Source: an uncultured Clostridia bacterium
GTDB taxonomy: Bacteria > Bacillota > Clostridia > Oscillospirales > Ruminococcaceae
Length of the DNA: 8,416 nt
Assembly: GCA_947177695.1 (NCBI GenBank)
Contig: CAMWVO010000058.1
Location: 1-8,416 of the forward strand
Direction: 5' to 3'
Shown here: piece after piece, positions 1 to 5,578 of the stretch
Layout of the letters: each line of letters starts with the position of its first letter
Position numbering within the stretch: the first letter of the stretch is position 1
Notes under the pieces: generated by a model
The model's input: only the letters and a program-made list of their open reading frames with translations
What the model was told of the DNA's origin: nothing
Database searches by the model: none
Position numbers and translations under genes: made by a program

Positions 1-15
1 GGCGGCTTCGCCGCC
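1..15. repeat. GC-rich perfect hairpin at the left edge
   Basis: GGCGGC and GCCGCC are perfectly complementary around a TTC loop. No T-tract follows on the plus strand, and the left flank is outside the window, so a terminator reading leftward cannot be judged. It could be the end of a terminator or a small interspersed palindrome. The rest of 16-94 is AT-rich and shows no gene. Confidence 0.4.
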
Positions 16-94
16 GAAGTGCTACGATAGTTAGTCTTGTAAATCAAAATTTATCGCGGCAGACTGACTTTCTAAGAAAATAACCCCAAATGTC

Positions 95-123
95 TTGACA
101 AACAGTATAAAATGTGTTAAAAT
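95..123 (+). promoter_or_regulatory. Sigma-A promoter of the tRNA-Leu gene
   Basis: A perfect -35 box TTGACA (95-100) and a -10 box TAAAAT (118-123) are separated by 17 bp. This puts the start of transcription near 130, about six bases before the mature tRNA 5' end, so the 5' leader is very short. The fit in spacing and position to the tRNA makes this call fairly safe. Confidence 0.8.
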
Positions 124-135
124 ATTTAAGCATTA

Positions 136-222
136 GCCGGCGTGATGGAATTGGCAGACGTGACGGACTCAAAATCCGTTGGGGTAACACTCGTGCGGGT
201 TCGACCCCCGCCGCCGGCACCA
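136..222 (+). tRNA. tRNA-Leu(CAA)
   Basis: This is a class II tRNA with a long variable arm. The acceptor stem pairs GCCGGCG (136-142) with CGCCGGC (212-218). The anticodon stem ACGGA/TCCGT (163-167 and 175-179) encloses the loop CTCAAAA, giving anticodon CAA at 170-172, which reads UUG leucine codons. The T arm is GCGGG-TTCGACC-CCCGC (195-211), and the discriminator is A219. The 3' CCA (220-222) is encoded in the DNA. The variable arm runs over about 180-194, the length expected for tRNA-Leu. It appears to be a single-gene transcription unit with its own promoter and terminator. Confidence 0.97.
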
Positions 223-237
223 GCACGGAGTCCGTGC
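223..237 (+). other. tRNA 3' trailer hairpin
   Basis: GCACGGAGTCCGTGC lies directly after the encoded CCA. It is self-complementary, with six pairs closing an AGT loop. It is probably a trailer structure removed during tRNA 3' maturation. It has no T-tract of its own; the terminator follows at 243. Confidence 0.5.
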
Positions 238-242
238 AGACT

Positions 243-280
243 GAGTTGTTCCTATTAGGAGCGGCTCTTTTTATTTTTTT
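243..280 (+). terminator. Rho-independent terminator of tRNA-Leu
   Basis: A ten-pair stem forms between 243-252 and 258-267 (GAGTTGTTCC with GGAGCGGCTC, four G-U pairs) around the loop TATTA. A run of T broken by one A follows at 268-280. This is a classic intrinsic terminator shape. Confidence 0.85.
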
Positions 281-318
281 AGTTTCCTCAATGGACATGG
301 TGATTTTGATGTGATTTG

Positions 319-353
319 CAGCTTTTCCTCTTGAAAAGCTGATTTTTATTTTT
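319..353 (+). terminator. Second, tandem rightward terminator
   Basis: CAGCTTTTC (319-327) pairs perfectly with GAAAAGCTG (333-341) around CTCTT, followed by ATTTTTATTTTT. No gene or promoter is visible between this and the first terminator. It therefore looks like a back-up stop that insulates the marR promoter 25 bp downstream from tRNA read-through. The opposite strand has no T-tract after the stem. Confidence 0.8.
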
Positions 354-377
354 ACAGAAAATTTTTTTAAAAGGGTA

Positions 378-406
378 TTGACATTTGTACGAAATCGTAC
401 TATAAT
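378..406 (+). promoter_or_regulatory. Perfect-consensus sigma-A promoter of the marR-MATE operon
   Basis: TTGACA (378-383) and TATAAT (401-406) both match consensus exactly and are 17 bp apart. An AT-rich stretch just upstream (343-372) may act as an UP element. The predicted start of transcription is near 413. Such a strong promoter would normally need repression, and two operator-like palindromes sit on it. Confidence 0.92.
387..400. promoter_or_regulatory. Operator-like palindrome O1, in the -35/-10 spacer
   Basis: GTACGAAATCGTAC has perfect six-base arms (GTACGA/TCGTAC) around AA. It fills the last 14 bp of the promoter spacer and abuts the -10 box. Binding here would block RNA polymerase. 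The likely ligand is the MarR protein encoded immediately downstream, since MarR-family proteins commonly bind such dyads in their own promoters. The pairing of this protein with this site is inference. Confidence 0.85.
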
Positions 407-413
407 GTTACTT

Positions 414-427
414 GTACGATTTCGTAC
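414..427. promoter_or_regulatory. Operator-like palindrome O2, at the transcription start
   Basis: GTACGATTTCGTAC is the exact reverse complement of O1, again with perfect six-base arms. Its centre is 27 bp from that of O1, and it covers the first bases after the predicted start near 413. The two sites form a matched inverted pair flanking TATAAT. This suggests two repressor dimers on one promoter. Confidence 0.85.
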
Positions 428-431
428 CAAA

Positions 432-446
432 AGGAGGACTAATGTG
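432..446 (+). promoter_or_regulatory. marR ribosome binding site and overlapping ATG/GTG starts
   Basis: AGGAGG (432-437) precedes two overlapping start triplets. ATG at 442-444 is followed at once by TGA (445-447). GTG at 444-446 opens the marR frame. Spacing is 4 nt to the ATG and 6 nt to the GTG, so the GTG is the productive start. Confidence 0.8.
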
Positions 447-878
447 AGAAAACTGATAAGCGCGGACGTGAACCGTTTTAACTGTCTGACAATGCAGATA
501 GACGCAGTCTATCACGAAGCTGCTTCAAGGCTGGGACTTAGCTACAGCGCAATGGCGATCCTGTATTCCGTGCTGGATAACGGCGGCTGCTGTCCCATAA
601 GCGATATCTGCGACTTTGGAATGAATAAGCAGACCGTCAATTCCGCTCTGCGAAAGCTTGAAAGAGAGAACGTTGTCTATCTGGAAGCCGCAGGAGGACG
701 CCGCAAGAACGTTCGCTTTACCGAAGACGGAACGGAGCTTGCCGAAAGAACAGTACTGAAAATTATTGAGATTGAAAACGAAATTCTCGCCTCATGGACA
801 GAACAGGAGCGCGAGACCTACTTTGAACTCACCAAGCGGTACATGACCCAGCTGAACGAAAAGGTTTCAAAACTATAA
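444..878 (+). CDS. MarR-family transcriptional regulator
   Basis: A 144-residue winged helix-turn-helix protein of normal MarR length, probably a dimeric repressor of its own operon. Predicted parts in order are an N-terminal dimer helix (about 8-30), a helix rich in small and hydrophobic residues (34-47), the DNA-recognition helix around GMNKQTVNSALRKLE (59-73), a basic wing (about 82-93, GGRRKNVRF), and C-terminal dimerisation helices (95-142). The GTG start is chosen because AGGAGG lies 6 nt upstream; the frame stays open upstream only through the promoter and operator DNA. The stop is 21 nt before the MATE start, so the two genes form one operon. Two palindromes in the promoter suggest autoregulation, relieved by a small molecule that may also be the exporter's cargo. 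The ligand cannot be told from sequence. The organisation resembles mepR-mepA of Staphylococcus aureus, but orthology is not claimed. Confidence 0.93.
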   Translation: MRKLISADVNRFNCLTMQIDAVYHEAASRLGLSYSAMAILYSVLDNGGCCPISDICDFGMNKQTVNSALRKLERENVVYLEAAGGRRKNVRFTEDGTELAERTVLKIIEIENEILASWTEQERETYFELTKRYMTQLNEKVSKL

Positions 879-899
879 TTGTAACATTTGGGAGGACTT

Positions 900-2231
900 A
901 TGCACATTCATCTTTCGGAGCGTTTTTCCTATGGGAAGCTTCTCCGCTTTACACTGCCGTCCGTTATAATGATGATCTTCACGTCGCTGTACGGGGTTGC
1001 GGACGGCTTTTTCGTATCCAATTTCGCGGGAAAAAATCCATTTACCGCGGTAAACTTTATAATGCCGTTTCTGATGATACTGGGAGCAATGGGATTTATG
1101 TTCGGTACGGGAGGAAGCGCGCTTATCGCCAAAACTATGGGTGAGGGCGACTCCGACATGGCTGACCGTCAGTTCTCGCTGCTGGTCTATACAACGCTTA
1201 TATGCGGAGTGATTATCGCCGCATTAGGAATAATTTTTATCCATCCCGTTGCTTCGGTAATGGGCGCGGAGGGCGAGCTTCTCGAAAACTGCGTTCTGTA
1301 CGGCAGGATAATCCTGCTTGCGCTGCCGTTCTATATGCTCCAGTTTGAGTTCCAGAGCTTTTTCTCCACAGCGGAAAAGCCGCGTCTCGGACTTGCGGTA
1401 ACGATTGCGGCGGGCATGGCGAACATTATCGGCGACGCGCTTTTGGTGGCGGTTTTCAGGTTCGGCATCGTGGGAGCTGCTGCGGCAACGGCACTAAGTC
1501 AGGCGGTTGGCGGGATAATCCCTCTGTTTTACTTCGCACTCCCCAACACAAGCAGGCTGAAGCTGACAAAGACCCGCTTAGACCTCGGCGTACTGGCAAA
1601 GGTCTGCACAAACGGCTCGTCGGAGCTTATGTCCAACATATCAATGTCCCTTGTAAATATGCTCTATAACGTTCAGCTCATGAAGTACGCGGGCGAGGAC
1701 GGCGTTGCGGCATACGGAACGCTTATGTATGTCAATCTGGTGTTCCTTGCGGCGTTTATCGGGTATTCCGTGGGAACTGCTCCGATAGTAAGCTTTCACT
1801 ACGGCGCGGAGGATTATGCCGAGCTTAAAAGTCTGCTGAAAAAAAGCTGTGTGATAATATCGGTCTTTGCGGTAATAATGTTTGCCGACGCAGAGCTTCT
1901 TGCACGTCCTCTTGCGAAAATTTTCACAGGCTACGACGAGGGACTGCTTTCGCTCACTGTAAGAGGATTTTTTATTTTCTCTTTTACCTTTCTTTTTGCG
2001 GGATTTGCTATCTTCGGTTCGGCGTTTTTCACCGCTTTGAACGACGGTCTTACGTCGGCTCTCATATCATTTCTGAGGACGCTGGTGTTCCAGACAGCGG
2101 CGGTATTAGTGCTTCCGCTGATATGGGGTATTGACGGAGTGTGGGTGTCTTCCGTTGCGGCGGAATTTACGGCAGCAGCGATAACGGTGATATTTATTTT
2201 TGCAAAGAGGAAAAAGTACAGATATCTTTAA
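900..2231 (+). CDS. MATE-family multidrug/metabolite efflux transporter
   Basis: A 443-residue polytopic inner-membrane protein of usual MATE length, with about 12 hydrophobic segments in two homologous halves. The halves are separated by a hydrophilic stretch near 215-235. Family-like features include the N-terminal LRFTLPSVIMMIFTSLYGVADGFFV region (15-39), GTGGSALIAKTMGEGD (69-84), the NIIGDALLV segment (175-183), and a second-half counterpart, GTAPIVSFHYGAEDY (292-306). The C-terminus is basic (KRKKYR). MATE proteins export cationic drugs or metabolites by Na+ or H+ antiport; the substrate here is unknown. The ATG at 900 is preferred over an in-frame TTG at 888 because GGGAGG (890-895) lies between them, though its 4-nt spacing is a little short. 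It is co-transcribed with the MarR gene just upstream and ends before a strong terminator. The overall pattern is closest to the MepA-like group (inference). Confidence 0.93.
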   Translation: MHIHLSERFSYGKLLRFTLPSVIMMIFTSLYGVADGFFVSNFAGKNPFTAVNFIMPFLMILGAMGFMFGTGGSALIAKTMGEGDSDMADRQFSLLVYTTLICGVIIAALGIIFIHPVASVMGAEGELLENCVLYGRIILLALPFYMLQFEFQSFFSTAEKPRLGLAVTIAAGMANIIGDALLVAVFRFGIVGAAAATALSQAVGGIIPLFYFALPNTSRLKLTKTRLDLGVLAKVCTNGSSELMSNISMSLVNMLYNVQLMKYAGEDGVAAYGTLMYVNLVFLAAFIGYSVGTAPIVSFHYGAEDYAELKSLLKKSCVIISVFAVIMFADAELLARPLAKIFTGYDEGLLSLTVRGFFIFSFTFLFAGFAIFGSAFFTALNDGLTSALISFLRTLVFQTAAVLVLPLIWGIDGVWVSSVAAEFTAAAITVIFIFAKRKKYRYL

Positions 2232-2277
2232 AAATGATTTTTATGCATAGTGATACGGAAGTATCTTTCGTTTCGGC

Positions 2278-2330
2278 AGAGAATTACCCTTACCGTCGGA
2301 TCACAGCGGCAAGGGTAATTCTCTCTTTTT
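2278..2330 (+). terminator. Strong terminator of the marR-MATE operon, between converging genes
   Basis: A perfect 14-bp stem (AGAGAATTACCCTT at 2278-2291 with AAGGGTAATTCTCT at 2311-2324) closes a 19-nt loop in which CCG/CGG can pair further. Six T residues (2325-2330) follow on the plus strand and run into the purN stop codon. On the minus strand no T-run follows the stem, so it is a proper intrinsic terminator only for rightward transcription. A small GATAC-GGAA-GTATC hairpin with a GNRA-type loop lies just upstream (2252-2265). Confidence 0.9.
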
Positions 2331-2959
2331 TACTGTTCTTCTATTATTGTTCTGCCGTTTTCAACCTTGATCTTATCCTGACAGAACAGCGCCACCGCTT
2401 TCGGCAGCAGCTTCCACTCCACGTTTTCCATAACACGCTTTTGCAGGACTTCGGGAGTGTCTCCGTTCAGCACGGGAACTGTCCCCTGCAAAATTATAGG
2501 ACCTCCGTCGCAGACCTCGGTAACAAAATGCACCGTCGCGCCTGTTACCTTAACGCCCTTTTCAAGCACAGCCTCGTGGACGTGCAGTCCGTAAAAGCCC
2601 TTTCCGCAAAAAGACGGAATAAGCGCAGGGTGGACGTTCATCATCTTGTTGGGATACGCCCTGCAAACCGTTTCGTCCAGAATAGTCATAAAGCCCGCGT
2701 ACACCACAAGATCAGCCTTTTCCTCATTGAGAGCGTCCAGCATTGCCTTGCTGTATTCGTGAACGTCCGCAAAGTCTCTGCGCACAAGGACGCGGGTCTT
2801 TATGCCGTTCTGCTTTGCCCTTTCAAGAGCGTACGCGTCGGGCTTTGAAGCTATCACGCAGGTGATCTTTCCGCCGACTATTTCGCCTCGCTTTTCCGCG
2901 TCGATAAGAGCCTGCAAATTTGTGCCGCCTCCCGAAACAAGTACAACTATGTTTTTCAT
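2330..2959 (-). CDS. purN: Phosphoribosylglycinamide formyltransferase (GAR transformylase, PurN)
   Basis: Transfers a formyl group from 10-formyl-tetrahydrofolate to GAR, the third step of de novo purine synthesis; cytosolic. The 209-residue length is normal. The N-terminal phosphate-binding motif is VSGGGTNLQ (8-16). The catalytic triad of the E. coli enzyme (Asn106, His108, Asp144) corresponds to Asn108 and His110 in MNVHPALIPSF, and to Asp151 in the segment TVHFVTEVCDGGPI. The start at 2959 is chosen because GGAGG (2964-2968) lies 4 nt upstream and MKNIVVLVSG is the family N-terminus; an in-frame ATG seven codons earlier has no such support. It is the last gene of the leftward pur cluster, 66 nt after purM. 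The spacer can fold in two mutually exclusive ways involving its ribosome binding site. It converges on the MATE gene. Confidence 0.97.
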   Translation of the reverse strand: MKNIVVLVSGGGTNLQALIDAEKRGEIVGGKITCVIASKPDAYALERAKQNGIKTRVLVRRDFADVHEYSKAMLDALNEEKADLVVYAGFMTILDETVCRAYPNKMMNVHPALIPSFCGKGFYGLHVHEAVLEKGVKVTGATVHFVTEVCDGGPIILQGTVPVLNGDTPEVLQKRVMENVEWKLLPKAVALFCQDKIKVENGRTIIEEQ

Positions 2960-2963
2960 AAAA

Positions 2964-3009
2964 CCTCCGTATTTTAACAAAGGAGGGAACTTCGAGAAAC
3001 TCCCTCCTT
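2964..3009 (-). promoter_or_regulatory. purM-purN intercistronic hairpin with alternative pairing to the purN RBS
   Basis: In the minus-strand transcript, AAGGAGGGA (3009-3001) can pair perfectly with TCCCTCCTT (2988-2980) around a 12-nt loop. The same CCTCC can instead pair with the purN ribosome binding site GGAGG (2968-2964). The first fold leaves the RBS free and the second hides it. The first stem is followed only by TGTT, so it would be a weak terminator at best. Pairing is seen in the sequence; a regulatory role is inference. Confidence 0.5.
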
Positions 3010-3025
3010 ATCCGTTATTATTCGA

Positions 3026-4060
3026 TCATACTATGATTACGCCCTCGTCGCTTTCCACAAGCTCGCCAAGAACGTAAGCGTCCTCGCCCGCCGCCTTGAT
3101 AGCCGCGATCGCCTTGTCAGCGTCGTTTTTGTCAACAACAGCGCACATTCCAACGCCCATGTTGAAAGTGTTGAACATATCCCGTTCGGGAATATTGCCC
3201 GTCTTTGCGATAAGGTCGAATATAGGCAGGGTCTGAACGTCCGACCTTGCGATCTTTGCGGAAAGTCCGTTCGGCAGCGACCGCGGGATATTCTCGTAAA
3301 AACCGCCGCCTGTGATGTGGCTCAGAGACTTTACCTTTACCGCGTCCAGAAGTGACATTACAGCTTTAACGTAAATCTTTGTGGGGGTCAGCAGACATTC
3401 TCCGAGAGTTGTTCCAAGGTCTGACTGGTGTCTGGCAAGGTTCTGTTCGTTGACCGTGAACACCTTTCTCACCAGCGAGAAGCCGTTGGAATGTACGCCG
3501 CTGGACTTAATGGCGATCATCACGTCCCCAGCTTTCTGACATGAGGGGTCGAGAATTTTGTCCTTGTCAACAAGACCTACCGCAAAGCCTGCAAGGTCGT
3601 ACTCATCGTCGGGCATAAGACCCGGGTGCTCGGCAGTCTCGCCGCCCACAAGAGCGCATTCCGCCTGTACGCAGCCCTCCGCAACGCCCGAAACTATGCT
3701 TGCGATCTTTTCGGGGATATTCTTTCCGCAGGCGATGTAGTCAAGGAAAAACTGAGGCTTCGCGCCGCAGCAGATGATGTCGTTCACGCACATTGCAACG
3801 CAGTCGATACCTACGGTGTTGTGCCTGTCCATGATAAAAGCAATTTTGATTTTTGTACCCACGCCGTCCGTGCCCGAAACCAGAACAGGCTTTTTGATGC
3901 CTGTCATGTCAAGCTCGAACAGACCGCCGAAGCCGCCTATGCCCGACAGCACGCCGCTTGTCATAGTTCTCGCAACGTGAGCTTTCATCAGCTCAACCGC
4001 TTTGTAGCCGGCGGTAACGTCAACGCCCGCCTCCTTGTAGCTTTCGGAAAAACTTTTCAT
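3026..4060 (-). CDS. purM: Phosphoribosylformylglycinamidine cyclo-ligase (AIR synthetase, PurM)
   Basis: Closes the imidazole ring by converting FGAM plus ATP to AIR, the fifth step of purine synthesis; cytosolic, a dimer in known members. The 344-residue length matches the family (E. coli about 345). Family motifs in order are GIGGFGGLFEL (40-50), SGTDGVGTK (62-70), DCVAMCVNDIICCGAKP (86-102), VGGETAEHPGLMP (138-150), SSGVHSNGFSLVRKV (186-200), HITGGGFYENIPRSLP (248-263) and FNMGVGMCAVV (299-309). The ATG at 4060 has GGAAG about 6 nt upstream. An 87-nt spacer separates it from purF and holds an imperfect hairpin (4076-4103) and an AT-rich stretch; no promoter or clear terminator was seen there. 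Internal to the pur cluster, upstream of purN. Confidence 0.98.
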   Translation of the reverse strand: MKSFSESYKEAGVDVTAGYKAVELMKAHVARTMTSGVLSGIGGFGGLFELDMTGIKKPVLVSGTDGVGTKIKIAFIMDRHNTVGIDCVAMCVNDIICCGAKPQFFLDYIACGKNIPEKIASIVSGVAEGCVQAECALVGGETAEHPGLMPDDEYDLAGFAVGLVDKDKILDPSCQKAGDVMIAIKSSGVHSNGFSLVRKVFTVNEQNLARHQSDLGTTLGECLLTPTKIYVKAVMSLLDAVKVKSLSHITGGGFYENIPRSLPNGLSAKIARSDVQTLPIFDLIAKTGNIPERDMFNTFNMGVGMCAVVDKNDADKAIAAIKAAGEDAYVLGELVESDEGVIIV

Positions 4061-4147
4061 ATCTTACTTCCTTTCGCGGTACGCAAAACGTTCTGCCCGC
4101 CGCTTGATTTTTTATTTTATGGTTACTGACACGGGGACTATACCCGC

Positions 4148-5578
4148 TTACTGTATCTTGAACTCAAACTTATCTTTGGGCATTTCCTTAGGCACGGGAC
4201 AGGGATAATTTCCCGTGAAACAGGCGTCGCAGAAGCCGCACTTTGCCTCTGTTCCCGCGATCTGCCTTACGCCCTCAACGCTCAAATATCCCAGCGTGTC
4301 CGCGCCGATCTCTTTCGCAATCTCCTCCACGGACATTTTGCAGGCGATGAGATTTTCCCTGCTGTCGATATCTGTGCCGAAATAGCAGGGATTTTTAAAC
4401 GGCGGACATGAAATCCTCACATGAATTTCCTTTGCCCCCGCTTCCCGTATCAGATTGACGATACGCTTGGAGGTAGTTCCGCGGACGATACTGTCGTCCA
4501 CCAGAATGACCCGCTTGCCCTCAACCGTGTCCCTGACAACGTTAAGCTTTATCTTTACGGAATTTGTTCTGTCCGCCTGATTTGGCTGGATAAAGGTACG
4601 TCCCACATAGCGGTTTTTGATGAAGCCCACACCGTAGGGTATACCCGAAGCGCGTGACAGACCCAAAGCCGCGTCCAAGCCGCTGTCGGGAACGCCGATA
4701 ACCACGTCGGCGCGGGCAGGGTGTTCCTTCCACAGGAACTCACCCGCTCTCAGCCTTGCGCGGTGTACGCTTGCGCCCTCGATGACCGAGTCGGGACGAG
4801 CAAAATAAACGTACTCAAAAACGCACATGGAGCTTTTTTCCTTGCCGCAGTGGGTCGTCACCGAACGCACTCCGGTTTCGTCAATGACTATCAGCTCTCC
4901 GGGGAGCAAGTCACGGACAAACTCCGCGCCGATACTGTCGAACGCGCAGGTCTCGGAAGCAACCACATAAGCGTCCCCAAGCTTTCCCAAGGAAAGGGGA
5001 CGGAAGCCAAACGGGTCTCTTGCCGCGATAAGCTTTTTCGGAGACATTACCACTATAGAGAACGCGCCGAGAAGCCGTCCCAAAGCGTTTTCAACCGCTT
5101 TTTCTATTGACGGACACACAAGCCGCTGCTCGGTTATGGCGTAGGAAATTACCTCCGTATCGTTTGTGCTGTGGAATATCGCGCCTTTAAGCTCGTACTC
5201 CTCCCGAAGATCGCGGGCGTTGACAAGATTTCCGTTGTGGGCGATCGCCATAGGCCCTTTTATGTGCCGCACAACCAGAGGCTGCGCGTTGGAACGGTTT
5301 GAGTTTCCCGTGGTGGAATAGCGAACGTGTCCTACCGCTATGTTTCCCTGACCCAGACCCGAAAGTGTGTCCCTGTCAAAAACCTCGTGGACAAGTCCCA
5401 AGTCCTTGTGGTAGGAGAACACGCCCCTGTCGTTTACCACAATTCCGCAGGATTCCTGTCCCCTGTGCTGCAAGGCGTACAGACCGATGTAGGTCTGCAT
5501 TGCCGCGTCTATCGTTTTGTCGCTGTAAATTGCGAATACTCCGCATTCCTCATGTATACCGCCTGACACCGCGCTCAT
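4148..5578 (-). CDS. purF: Amidophosphoribosyltransferase (PurF), catalytically intact copy
   Basis: Catalyses the first committed step of purine synthesis: PRPP plus glutamine to 5-phosphoribosylamine. The 476-residue length equals B. subtilis PurF. Starting at 5578 gives an 11-residue propeptide (MSAVSGGIHEE) before CGVF, so Cys12 becomes the N-terminal nucleophile after self-cleavage, exactly as in B. subtilis. The Ntn glutaminase domain keeps QHRGQES (37-43), GHVRYST (83-89), HNGN (114-117) and NDTE (139-142). The phosphoribosyltransferase domain has GVPDSG (295-300), KNRYVGRTFIQP (321-332) and the PRPP loop VILVDDSIVRGTTS (357-370). Cys252, Cys398, Cys447 and Cys450 match the [4Fe-4S] ligands of the Bacillus enzyme. 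The ATG overlaps the stop of the preceding PurF-like gene (ATGA, 5575-5578), so translation is probably coupled. A longer reading from 5689 would run back into that gene and lacks a family N-terminus. Confidence 0.98.
   Translation of the reverse strand: MSAVSGGIHEECGVFAIYSDKTIDAAMQTYIGLYALQHRGQESCGIVVNDRGVFSYHKDLGLVHEVFDRDTLSGLGQGNIAVGHVRYSTTGNSNRSNAQPLVVRHIKGPMAIAHNGNLVNARDLREEYELKGAIFHSTNDTEVISYAITEQRLVCPSIEKAVENALGRLLGAFSIVVMSPKKLIAARDPFGFRPLSLGKLGDAYVVASETCAFDSIGAEFVRDLLPGELIVIDETGVRSVTTHCGKEKSSMCVFEYVYFARPDSVIEGASVHRARLRAGEFLWKEHPARADVVIGVPDSGLDAALGLSRASGIPYGVGFIKNRYVGRTFIQPNQADRTNSVKIKLNVVRDTVEGKRVILVDDSIVRGTTSKRIVNLIREAGAKEIHVRISCPPFKNPCYFGTDIDSRENLIACKMSVEEIAKEIGADTLGYLSVEGVRQIAGTEAKCGFCDACFTGNYPCPVPKEMPKDKFEFKIQ

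Noticed and set aside
44..430. A 128-codon minus-strand frame across the tRNA and the marR promoter
   Set aside because: It reads through the tRNA, two terminators and the operators in reverse. Its apparent repeated peptide comes from the inverted operator pair, not from a protein.
378..443. Upstream extension of the MarR protein to 378
   Set aside because: That reading would translate the -35 box, -10 box and both operators. The GTG at 444 has a proper ribosome binding site.
2980..3009. Hairpin between purM and purN as a full operon terminator
   Set aside because: Only a short, broken T-run follows, and purN lies just downstream with its own ribosome binding site. Partial attenuation remains possible.
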